Source: Sipunculus nudus (taxonomy: Eukaryota > Annelida > Sipuncula > Golfingiida > Sipunculidae). Taken from it: DNA of 64,000 bases. The stretch spans positions 31,973,339 to 32,037,338 of the forward strand of contig CM049316.1 in NCBI GenBank assembly GCA_026874595.1, in the 5' to 3' direction. This document shows positions 22,089-32,159 of this stretch, piece by piece. Position 1 is the stretch's first letter. Each line of letters opens with the position of its first letter. A program made the translations under genes and the position numbers. Under the pieces are notes generated by a model. It made no database searches. It worked only from the letters and a program-made list of their open reading frames with translations, and was not told where the DNA came from.

Positions 22089-24391
22089 AGCTCAGCTGAC
22101 TGAAAGTCATCTGAGCTATAGCGATCACTCTTTGTCCGGCGTCCGTCCGTCTGTCCGTCTGTCTGTCAGTTAACAAGGCACAAATCGTAACCTCTGAAAC
22201 TAGAATCTTGTAACTTAGGATTCTGAGAGGTCGATGAAAAATCTCCTTGGAAACCAGCAATTAGGTCTCTGTTACCCATATCCTTCGAGCTATGGGGCCC
22301 CAAATTACCCCCCCCCCCCCCAGAATAGTCAAATATTTCATACAAAAACTTCAATATCTCATAACTACATCACTAATGGTCATGATTTTTGGCATACATA
22401 TTGATCATGAGATGTTTCATCAGTTTCTGCAGACTGGTGGCGCCACCTGTATTTTTCGATGTTTTACGAATTGTTTTCTCTATTTTTGAGACCTTTAAAA
22501 ATGTGATCATCTGTTAACAGGGCACAAATCATAAAGACTGGACCTAGAATCTTCATTCTTGACACACTGATAGACTTGTGAAAAGTCTCCATGGAAACCA
22601 GAAATTAGGTCTCTGTTTCCCATATCCTTTGAGCTGTAGGGCTCCCAATTACCTCCCAGAATAATGGAAAATTTGATAAAACAAACTGCAACATCTCAAT
22701 AACTACAACACTGATGGTCATGATTTTTGGCATACACATTGATCAAGAGGTGTTCCATTAGTTCCGGCAGACTGGTGGCGCCACCTGTATTTTTTTCAAA
22801 TTTTCACAATTTTTTTCTCTTTTTTTGAGACGTTTAAGGATGTAGTTATCTGTCAACTCAGAAGTATCCCTCAGAATAATGCAAAATTTGATACAAAAGC
22901 TGAAGTATCTGAACAACTATTGCAGAGATCAACATGATTCTTTGCATGGATATTGATTATGGAGTGTTTCATCTGTTTTTGCTGACTGTTGGTGCCACCT
23001 ATATTTTGTTCAATTTATCGATTTTTTTTCTCTATTTTTAGACCTTTAAGGATGCTGTCATCTGTTAACGTGGCACAAATTGTTACAACTGGACCTAGAA
23101 TCTTCATTCTTGTCATGCAAAGAGGCCCATGAAAAAGTGCCTGTGGAAACCTGAAATTAGGTCTCTGTTACCCATATCCTTCAAGCTATAGGACTCCGAA
23201 TTATCCCTCAGAATAATGGTAAATTTGATACAAAAGCTGAAGTATCTGAACAACTAATGCAGAGATTAGCATGATTCTTTGCATGGATATTGACGGGGTT
23301 CCGCCGCCGCCGCGGCATTCGTTTCCGGAGAACTTCTCTGAGACTACTGGACCGATTTTTCCGAAACTTACACCAATTATCGGGACACATGTGAACTGGT
23401 GCCTAACCAATTTGCGTTGACCTCTGACCTTTTCCACACATAAACCCTCATATCTCGGGAACCGTTTGACCGATCAGGAAATTTTTTTTATACAAATGTA
23501 GCCCTTGGATAGCTTTATAACATACACAAAAAATGGTGGCGCTTCCTGCAACCATGTTTGCACAGTGTCCATCTGTTCATCTGCTTTGGGTTAAAATCAC
23601 TCATATCTCTGCAGTGAATTGACTAATTCACCTGAAATTTGGCATGCGTATACATCCTGGACAGCTTTCTTGATTTTATGACAGGTGACGCCACCTATAT
23701 TCTAGTTTACGCTGCAGATATCCAAGCTCATATCTCGGGAACCGTTTGACCAAAATTTTGCATGTGTATGGATCTCACATAGGTCTTTATCATACACAAA
23801 ACTGGAGGGGCCACCTGCAACCATTTTGCACAGCGTCTTTCTGTTTGTCTGCCGTGAGCTAAAATCACACATATCCCTGTAGCTGTTTGACATAACTGCC
23901 TGAAATTTTGCAGGTTTATACGTCCTGGACAGCTTTCTTGATTTTATGACAGGTGGCGCCACTTACATTCTATTTTATGCTGCAGACATCCAAGCTCATA
24001 TCTCGGGAACCATTTGGCCGATTGGGCCAAAATTGTGCATGTGTTTAGATCTCACATAGGTCTTAATCATACACAAAACTGGAGGGGCCGCCTACAACCA
24101 TTCTTGCACAGCGTCTGTCTGTTTGTCTGCCGTGGGCTAAAATCACTCATATACATGTAGTGGTTTGACTTTTCTGCCTAAAATTTCGCATATGTATACA
24201 ACTTGGACAGCTTTCTAGATTTTTGGTATTTGGCACAACCTACATACACATTTAGGCTGCAGACATCCATGCTAATATGCCACACACCTCACTCTATTTC
24301 CCCTTGCCACTCAATCCATGCCTCACTTCACCCATTCCACGCTGATTCTTTGGGGATACACGTAGTCGCTTGTTGACTACCCGTATTCTAG
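22089..24391 (+). repeat. AGCTCA hairpin-headed dispersed repeat, plus copy
   Basis: Starts with a hairpin whose arms AGCTCAGCTGACT and AGTCATCTGAGCT differ at one position, then (GTCCGTCCGTCT)-like words. Next come about three tandem units of 310-350 bp, each with GTTAACAGGGCACAAATC-like, GGTCTCTGTTACCCATATCC-like and GGTGGCGCCACC words, then units built on CATATCTCGGGAACCGTTTG (23448, 23729, 23996). Near the 3' end is a second hairpin with arms ATACACGTAGTC (24356) and GACTACCCGTAT (24375), followed by CTAG at 24388-24391. Hairpin plus CTAG recalls Helitron 3' ends, but the spacing is shorter than usual. Non-coding. Confidence 0.7.
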
Positions 24392-24639
24392 TTTTAAAGA
24401 TTTTTTTTTAGATATATAAATACAGACACAATCTTGGCCTGTTGGTTAATCTGTTTGATGCTTCAGTTGAATGGGTATATACTTCCATTCTGATGATAAA
24501 ATTTCCTTTTGCGAATCTCTTCCCAGTCAGCTGAGCGTCATGACCCACCGGTCACTTGTTACGCTTTTTACAATCAATACACAATCATCTCTGTGTACCT
24601 TAAAGCGTACTTAGTGTACGTTATAATGCGTTTAAATGT

Positions 24640-24640
24640 C

Positions 24641-24686
<46 letters not shown>

Positions 24687-24831
24687 GTATATGTGTGTGT
24701 GTGAAAGTGCAGTTTCCGTATATTCTTATGAAGTGAGCCAAAAACCTTTGGCGCCATGGGATAGAGATTCCTCTTTCAAATATGTTCCCCTTCTTATTCT
24801 TAAATCCTGTTTAGATATATATATATATACA

Positions 24832-24898
<67 letters not shown>

Positions 24899-25020
24899 TG
24901 TAAATATGCGTATTTACATTACTGCATCAACCGTTGACAGATCACATCTGAAGATTGCAAATGCATGATAACACGTGTTATTGTGTAACTGAATATTTTC
25001 ATAAATAATTAGTATATATA

Positions 25021-25062
<42 letters not shown>
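24640..25062. repeat. Three (AT)n tracts
   Basis: AT-dinucleotide runs at about 24640-24703 (merging into GTGTGTGT), 24815-24899 and 25012-25062. Frames reading repeated Y-I through them are artefacts. Confidence 0.9.
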
Positions 25063-25065
<3 letters not shown>

Positions 25066-26097
25066 TTAAAAAAATAATGCACTAATCAATAAGCGCAGTA
25101 AGTTTTAATCAAAATGCAGGCACACAGTTTGTTAGATATCAAAATGCAATACAATTAATTATGCATGCGTAACTGGAGCACCAGAAATTTCATAATTCAC
25201 CCCCAATTAAAATACCATCGAAATCATTGCAAAAACACAGACCTCTCTTGTGGTAAAAAATGACCAAATTAAAACATTTTTGTGAAATCTCGTTACTTTT
25301 CATTTGATAAAAAACGGTGAGACGTTTGCAGACTTGTCGTGCTGGCCAAATTAAATGTCGAAAACCGGACCTGTCTAGCTTCAAAAGTCGCCGAGTTATG
25401 AACAGTTTGGTGTATCTCGTTTTTTCTCCTTTGACGGGATACTGCGCGAGATCTGGCAAAACTTGCAGTTTTATTATGTCAGCTGGCCAAATATTAACCA
25501 TGGTAACGGCTGTTTGAGGCAGTTACACACTAGGAGAAAGACCTTGGAATAACAAAGAAAATGAGCTTTAGTTCTAGCTTTAGTAGCTCCGACTAGTAGT
25601 TAAAAGGATATGAATGTGTATCCTTTTGCATATGTCATAAAACGCTTACAGTTAAAAAGATTCATAATAAACAATATACTTACCTAGGTCTATCACTGAT
25701 ATCTTATCATCACAACCTGTGTAATTTCCATTTCGTCAACTCAGTATCACCTCTAACACGTTATCTCAGACGAATTTTCCCAGAATAACATATCCTATTA
25801 AGGTTCATTTTCATTGTACATGACACATTTATCTCTAATGAATAATATAGTCTATCGGAGAAAAGGGAATTCCCTTTGATTTTACTGACGTGTTATTGAT
25901 CGATCTGTGGAAATTCCATGACAAAAAAAAACCTACAAAAAAAAAAAAACAAAAAACAAAAAAAAAAACAAACGTGGTGAAGTTATAAGTGAACACAAAC
26001 CAAAATCAAGGACAGAGCACACCTTTAATTGAGACCCCAAAGGTGCTGCAGTTTAGGTGATTGTTATTGGGAAGACAGCAAATAAATAATACCTAAT
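25063..26097. other. 5' flank of T5 with A-rich tract
   Basis: Open frames on both strands at 25190-25517 overlap one another and lack support. An A-rich tract lies at about 25921-25970. TTCCCAGAA is at 25777-25785 and a perfect 16-bp palindrome AAAGGGAATTCCCTTT at 25862-25877. Confidence 0.5.
25777..25877 (+). promoter_or_regulatory. TTCCCAGAA plus GGGAATTCCC, candidate T5 control region
   Basis: TTCCCAGAA fits the STAT-type consensus TTCNNNGAA, and GGGAATTCCC fits the Rel/NF-kB consensus. The pair lies 220-320 bp upstream of the ancestral T5 start codon. That these words bind such factors here is inference; both occur by chance in large genomes, but the same pair recurs at other places in this window. 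Confidence 0.35.
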
Positions 26098-26823
26098 ATG
26101 AGCTAATCGGCGTTTGGTTGTGAGTGTGTTCACTTAGTTTTCGTTGTATTCAGCTTGATGGCATCCTGCGTGAAGGCTCCAAAAAATGAGAACCCCTTTG
26201 TATGTGTTCGCTGTCCGCAGATTTTCAGTTTGATTTTCTCCTTGATTGCCTCCTTGATCTGGTACTATTACTGGTCGCTTGAGGTGAGTATATGACGAAA
26301 ATACATATTATAATTTATACTCACATGATTTTTGTTAATACGATAACATTAAACTGACATTCACCAAGCCGCCGTTTATTCCATTTATACTATCTGATTA
26401 TTATTATCATTATTATTATTATTATTTTATTATTATTAATGTGATAATAATAATAATAACAACATCAACAATATCTTTACATTATTATCACTATTATTAT
26501 TGGTATGATTATAAGGATTCTTAATATTATTATTATTATTATTATTATTTAGGACGATCCAGTTGAAGTTCTGGTCAGAAGCAATGGTAAAGGATCACAT
26601 CTGTTTGGTTATGCTGTTGCAGTCAATGTGATCTTTCTTGTTGTTAAGGTACTGGATTTTAGTACCCTGGTAGCGATATGCTGCGCAAAAACAAGAGAAG
26701 TGTCGGGTTGGATTGACGTATTTCAGTTCTTTTGCCTGCTTCTGAACGGATATTGCTTTGTTAACCTGTATCGGTACTTCCCAACAGAGGTATGTTTTAT
26801 TTATTACTTTGAGGTTGTCTTGA

Positions 26824-26871
<48 letters not shown>

Positions 26872-27029
26872 CATTATATTTCAAACGCTATCTTCTTGAC
26901 TCATGGGGCAAACATTAAATTATATATAAATAGTATTCCTATATATGGGATTGTCCCTGTCATTATATATGCAAAATATATAATTTTCAGGTGAGGATAA
27001 AACAAGCAAAGGAAGCAGTGCATTGGTAA
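26098..27029 (+). pseudogene. T5: paralogue of T4 with stop at codon 3
   Basis: Exons 26098(or 26158)-26283, 26553-26789 and 26991-27029; donors GAG|GTGAGT and GAG|GTATGT, acceptors TTAG|GAC and TCAG|GTG; both introns phase 0 as in T4. Aligned to T4 codon by codon, the ancestral ATG is 26098-26100, but codon 3 is TAA (26104-26106) where T4 has His. The next 17 codons still read a membrane-like segment (G-C-E-C-V-H-L-V-F-V-V-F-S-L). The next ATG, 26158, gives a 133-residue product lacking almost all of segment 1. The remaining exons are perfectly open and conserved, so this is either a very young pseudogene or a gene that switched to a three-segment form. Intron 2 holds an (AT)n run (26827-26869); intron 1 is dense in ATT/AAT triplets. 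Confidence 0.7.
26395..26552. repeat. ATT/AAT triplet cluster in T5 intron 1
   Basis: (ATT)n at about 26399-26437, (AAT)n in the opposite sense at about 26442-26470, and (ATT)n again up to the exon 2 acceptor at 26552. The two senses can fold back on each other in the transcript. Confidence 0.8.
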
Positions 27030-27259
27030 TCCATCGTAAACCCATTTAGCTGGCAGTGAAATGCTGGTATGCAAGATTCCCCTCTTCGTGTATTACTTAT
27101 CATCAGTTTTTCTTTTATACTAATGACATGTTATGCTTTTTATACCTGCATCAGTCAAAGCATTATGCTTTTATCGTTGTCGGTTGGTTACTTGAATAGT
27201 GGTTTGTCTGATAGCAACTTTACGCAAAACTCTAGATATAATTTGATAATATTTGTATA

Positions 27260-27385
27260 GGAGGGCAAGCTCCAAAGTTTCCCAGAAGGATCCACCTTGG
27301 TATTTCCGTTATCCTTGATAATGACCTGTGCGAACATTGTCCCTGGGTCGCACGGAGGTTTTGTATGATCACAGCAAACAGGAAC
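27260..27385 (+). repeat. TTCCCAGAA module, copy near 27.3 kb
   Basis: TTCCCAGAA at 27279-27287, then GGTATTTCCG, TTGATAATGACC and a GAACATTG word in the order seen at 36.1 kb. It lies 250 bp after the T5 stop codon. Plus-strand orientation. Nearest relative: 36.1 kb (CCAACCTGGTATTCCC). On the minus strand both have a short shared open stretch (G-N-T-[KR]-x-x-x-S-G-K). Confidence 0.6.
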
Positions 27386-27818
27386 TGATTTAGATGACGT
27401 AAACGATTCTTACTAGTTATTTCGTATATGACTGCTCATGTATCATATACATAGTGGCTATTTTTCCGGTACAGGTAAAATGGTCTATCACATACAAAAG
27501 TCTATGTAGCCAATAAAATAAAGACACCCTCTTATACTTTGTTTTTGTTATTCATTAAAAAGCTTACACGAGACACGGACCTCTAATAGCAAGTGTTAGT
27601 TTGTGTATTAGTGGTCATATCATAAATAGAGGCACAGACATAATTAGGTGGGTTGTTTGAGTTTGTTTGCGTGGGAGCGTGTGACACGTGGTAGGCAAGA
27701 CAACACCGTCGGTACTGAGTGTATAAAAAAACCCAAATTTTTCTTCAAATTCTTCTCAAGAATGAATTAATTCTCCTTTGATTATAATGTTTGCTCTTAC
27801 ACATGAAAACTATTTATC

Positions 27819-27872
<54 letters not shown>

Positions 27873-28099
27873 TATATAAGCGTATCCCTTTGATTATGTT
27901 CGTATAAGAACACTTATTTTTAATTTGCTTGCGGAAAGCAAGTGGTAGTACAAATGTAAACGAATTCAACCCGGTCAGGTCTGTGTGCCACCGTTCTAGG
28001 ACCGGGCAGGATCGGCAAAGAATTTTCCAGATTCTGGAGTATTCTCAGTCCTGTCTGGTCTGATTCGACCTCGTCATGTGCACACCATGTGCGGCCAGC
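27386..28099. other. Spacer with (ATT)n(AT)n tract
   Basis: (ATT)n then (AT)n at 27818-27878. Otherwise no feature; the minus-strand frame 27920-28213 overlaps the 28.1-kb module and is not supported. Confidence 0.55.
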
Positions 28100-28790
28100 T
28101 AAAATAGTGACTTGATATTTTCCCAGAAAGAACCCCCAACTCGGAATTCCCGTAGACCATAAGAACCTGGGAGAACACTGCTCCCGCATTGATAAAAAGT
28201 TACCTAACGTCACAGCGCCACCTTGTTGTATTTGATCAAGCTAGACCTGCCAGTTTTCATTTTGCGGGTCCGAGGTGATTGCGTGCTGAGTTATTTATAA
28301 CTGCACAAATGCCGCGTACCTATTCAGGATCAGCGTACCGTAGGGCTCAGTTATTTCGAGACACTGGCTGCTCCGGGGAATTCACCTAGTACTCGTCATG
28401 TAAAATTAAGTTATAAAATTTATTCTAGATTTTATTAATAATTTATAATTCAAGACCATCCCATAACCATAACATGACCACAGTGTAAGCGTACCCGGCT
28501 TTAGAATGACCAACACGGTAACAAGACCATATCGCATCACTGCCATGCTAGATAACATGACCATGCAAATCACAAACTATCTGGGTAACTCAGCCAACGC
28601 GATAACATGACACTCTCTCATCGTCAAGTGCTCCCAAATTACACACAACCAGCACCATAACCCTCCCGATTACAAGAACTTCCCTTTTACATGACAAGCT
28701 ACGTAATACGACTAGTCTGGAAACTGAGCTCCTCGTTAACATAACATACCAAGATACACAACAATCCCGGGTAACAATAGCTCCCCGATT
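28100..28790 (+). repeat. Unexpanded duplicate of the satellite left flank
   Basis: Collinear with 37005-37700 over nearly 700 bp: TTTTCCCAGAAAGAACC, GAATTCCCG, GTCACAGCG, ATCAAGCTAGACCTG, GTCCGAGGTGAT, GCTGAGTTAT.TATA, TAACTGCA, GGATCAGCGT, CTCGTCATGTA, TTCAAGACCATC, CATAACATGACCACA, ATCTGGGTAACTCAGCC, AACGCGATAACA. Its last part (about 28660-28790) holds two or three decayed satellite units, best seen in GAGCTCCTCGTTAACAT at 28726-28742 and CCCGGGTAACAATAGCTCC. It then stops in a poly(A)-like run instead of expanding. TTCCCAGAA is at 28120-28128 and GGAATTCCC at 28143-28151; a TTATTTATAA word lies about 160 bp further on, suggesting a promoter. Confidence 0.8.
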
Positions 28791-29449
28791 AAAAAAAAAA
28801 ATAAATGGGAAGATAAAGAGCCTGTGGAAGTTATTCTTATGGTTTTAACCTTGAGCGTGGCCATGTCCATATAATAATAAATTTTGAGTATAGCAAAATT
28901 TATGTAAAGAGCATATTTCGTTGGAAATTACCGTTGTACAAGACTTGTGGCGTCTGCATTGAGTGTTTTTATGGGATATTTATAGTGATAATTCTGAGGA
29001 ATTGTTATATAGGTAGTTTTATTATTGTGTGCGCCTAGCGATCTTAAATTGCTTATTCAAGTGGAGTTGTTGCGGCACTTAAAATCTAGCTATACGTCAT
29101 TTTAAATGTTCACCTCTCCTTTTATTGTTCATATGGCGGGTATCAGATTTGGTGTAATTCTCCAACTGATTAATACCATTAATGAAATACCAAGAACATT
29201 TTTATTTCACTGTATTTCTGTTAACCGTATATCGATTATTTCAAATATTTAAATATAACAATATTAACAGCCACTCCGACCAAATCAACATGGAGGCCTA
29301 CGATAGGTATATTGACCTCTTCCCAACCAAATGTGAACGTAACAATATCTGGGGTCGTTATTTCTAAGGTATACCTTTAAACTTTTATAAAAATAATACC
29401 GAATTCGTGGATACCACAGCAAACAGGCTGCTTGTTTTGTGTATATCAA
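28791..29449. other. No gene supported
   Basis: AT-rich spacer. A frame at 29182-29367 contains an acceptor-like TTAACAG and donor-like ATAGGTAT but has no paralogue. Confidence 0.5.
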
Positions 29450-29800
29450 CGTGTTTATAACATGGGGCCCGCCAAAATAATCAAAACAAATTGAACAAGG
29501 GTATCTGGCGGCAGGTCAGATAAGCCAGAGCTTTGCGAATGGCATTTTGCAACAAATGACCTTCTGCTTCTGCATTTATGCAACCTGCCACCTAAGGTCA
29601 CGTGTTGTTCCAGTTTGTCAACATTGCTGTGTTTAAAAGCACGTTGATAAACAGGTTTATACATCCTTCACGGAGGCATTTTAAGAACTTTTCATAACCA
29701 GGATTACCCTTAGATCATTAATATATACACAGAGGAAGCCAGAAACCACATAAATTCTTTGTCAAAAGGTAGGTGAATTGGCAGCTTTAATAACAAATTT
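29380..29800. repeat. Family-flanking repeat, copy 3
   Basis: Matches 3060-3420 in the same orientation and 14810-15030 inverted (words listed there). It lies 5 kb downstream of T6 on that gene's strand. Confidence 0.65.
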
Positions 29801-30441
29801 GGTTTCCTAACATGTATACTGCCTTACTCCTACTCGGAGAAAGAAAAATACTAAATAAAAGAAATGGTACAAGCTCCCTGGCAACTTGGGCAAAAAGTTT
29901 CATTATCGCTAAATCATTCATTTTCACTTCATTTACTAAACTAATAAATGTCTAAAAATAACGATAACACTGAGAGACATTCGAGGAGTTAAATTGGTGC
30001 TCCGAATCTTGAACTCTGAGCATGTTATACATAAGAGTAGCATTGTGAGTCTGGTCAGCTTAAACCAGTTTAAGATTGTATACTAAATATACAGCAAAAA
30101 GGTTTAGGAGGACAGTCTGAAACCCAGCACTGCTTTCTGGTCACCAATATACCATTCAGACACATCTGAAGCATACAAAAGCCATATACATGCTGCACAT
30201 AGGGTCTAATTCTGGAACTCCTTGATACAGCAAACTTGCGTTTAATCAAGACCACAGTTACATTAGTGCAATTGTGTTTAAGTTAAAAGTGTGTATAATG
30301 ATTATTTCCACATGACCATAACAGGAATCTTAAACACTCCTCCAGAGACCCGAGCTTTACATTTTGCTGACAGGAGGAGCAAGAGACTAAAATTAACTTG
30401 TAATTTCTGTCTTGGTACTGTTTGGCGACATATACATATTA

Positions 30442-30442
<1 letters not shown>

Positions 30443-30508
<66 letters not shown>

Positions 30509-30539
30509 TGTATTCTCTTTATTGTATTGATCAAGATTA

Positions 30540-30565
<26 letters not shown>
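30443..30565. repeat. Two (AT)n tracts
   Basis: AT runs at about 30443-30508 and 30538-30565. Confidence 0.95.
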
Positions 30566-30570
<5 letters not shown>

Positions 30571-30760
30571 AATATATATATCTTTTAATATAAAGTACCA
30601 GTCCTGTTATTTATTATTACATACAACTATTTCATGAGGGGAAACTCAGGAATACAGAAAGCAATGCTCTAACTCGTCTTGCCATAAAATAAAAATCAGA
30701 AAATAAGATATTGAAAAATGGCGGCGTCTTGATTGTAAACAAACAAACAGTGATTGTTAA

Positions 30761-31000
30761 ATGGAATATATTAAAACAAGAAAAAGGACCATACGTGCAT
30801 GGATGCTTTTACTGGAAGACAAAAATTTAATTAATTATTCTTTTTTTCTTGAACCAGTTTGTCAGACTATTTCAGGCATAGACATACCTAAACAAGTATT
30901 TGTTAGACAATTTAACGACTATTTTCCCAGAGCTGCGTTTCAAGCCTGTCTCCCAATGACTTGGTTGTTGGTACTGGTTGTTTTCTTCATTGACAGCTAG
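30761..31000 (+). CDS. Hypothetical 79-residue ORF with C-terminal hydrophobic segment
   Basis: Starts MEYIKTRKRTIRAWMLLL and ends in a hydrophobic segment (W-L-L-V-L-V-V-F-F-I) six residues before the stop, like a tail anchor. Upstream, at about 30717-30732, stands AAAATGGCGGCGTCTTGA: a YY1-type AAAATGGCGGC word that also forms a five-codon upstream frame. This resembles a real animal 5' end, and the coding part could be a first exon. I do not recognise the protein, and it has no paralogue in the window. Confidence 0.3.
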   Translation: MEYIKTRKRTIRAWMLLLEDKNLINYSFFLEPVCQTISGIDIPKQVFVRQFNDYFPRAAFQACLPMTWLLVLVVFFIDS

Positions 31001-31113
31001 CATTTGAAGTCATAATCAATGGGCTTCTTCTAGTGCCATCATTACTACAGAAAAAAATAGCAAGTACATAGATTTTCATAAAAAAAATGCATGGTATATA
31101 AATATTTTAAATG

Positions 31114-31617
31114 TTATTGAGAGTGTATCACTAGTACAAAAAATCGGACTTTTCTCTGAGAAGATATATTTAAACTGTTTATGTGGATAACTTGTGTTAA
31201 AGGACTCTTGTTGGGCTGTGACAGTTGTGATATCCAGGAATCAAAGCCTAGGATCCAGACTCTGGTAATATACATTTTTATTATTAGTTGTATTTTAAAT
31301 ACTGTGTGATTGTATTGATTTAGTACATTGTAATTTAAGGATTGTTCTAAAAATAAATTATATTTATTTGTTAACAAGAAACCACTGACTTCTTTATTTA
31401 TTTCCCTAGACATTTCACGCTGCCTAGTGTTGCGGATTCTGATTTTTTTTTTCTCCGTGACAAAATTTGTGCTCGTCATGATTAGATGATCTGTTGTTAT
31501 AAGGTTCCGTAACACTAGCTGTTGAAATGCTTGTATGAAAGGTATGGGTCTTGCTCGGCATGATTCGTCTAGAAAATTATAAAAACAATATATTTTTTTT
31601 ATTTTTACATGAGACAT
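31114..31617 (-). CDS. Hypothetical 167-residue ORF, doubtful
   Basis: The longest non-satellite frame in the window, minus strand, convergent with the 30761 ORF. Start context GTCTCATGTAAAA. Composition (rich in I, N, L, S, T, Y) is what AT-rich DNA gives by chance. No domain, no membrane segment and no repeat of it elsewhere in the window. Listed only because of its length. Confidence 0.15.
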   Translation of the reverse strand: MSHVKIKKIYCFYNFLDESCRARPIPFIQAFQQLVLRNLITTDHLIMTSTNFVTEKKKIRIRNTRQREMSREINKEVSGFLLTNKYNLFLEQSLNYNVLNQYNHTVFKIQLIIKMYITRVWILGFDSWISQLSQPNKSPLTQVIHINSLNISSQRKVRFFVLVIHSQ

Positions 31618-32159
31618 GCATATGCGCTTATATTTATAGTATATAGTTATGGATTATATCAAAATAATATATGCCATTTTACGATATACTAGAAGATCGA
31701 CCGTCAGGTGAAAGAAAAGCGTTCGATGGTACTTGCTCCTGGTTTGTTGTTACGCTCAATACAATTAATGCACAACCATTTCACTTTATACCGCATTAAA
31801 GGTTTTACAGGTTTGAACGATAAAATTACTATATATATATATTGTGTAGTGGAACCTGTTTAAAAAAACACCTGTCCAATAAGGCCTGTATTTAAAAAGC
31901 ATTTACACAGTTAACACTAACATGTCTAATAAGATCGTCTGTGAATTAAGACTTATTTTTACCCATGTGCGTCTTATTGTAGAGGTTTTACTGTACACAT
32001 ACGCGTAGCGATGTAAACGTCCTCCTATCATGCGTATGGACCTTCACATTTTAAGTATATTTAGTTTTTCTTAAGTATTTTCCCGCATAATTTACATAAT
32101 AATTATAATAATTATTAATTATCAGTGTGTAGCATTGTAAAAGAAGAATATGTGCATTT
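31618..32159. other. No gene supported
   Basis: AT-rich spacer with a short TATA run at about 31831-31840. Confidence 0.5.

Noticed and set aside
22089-24391. Firm Helitron annotation
   Set aside because: 3' hairpin and CTAG are present, but the hairpin-to-CTAG spacing is about 1 nt, and no 5' TC end or A/T insertion site can be shown from one copy.
24509-24903. ORFs reading repeated Y-I
   Set aside because: They translate (AT)n tracts; similar cases at 3690-4155, 6600-6920, 7322-7638, 30291-30530 and 34051-34284.
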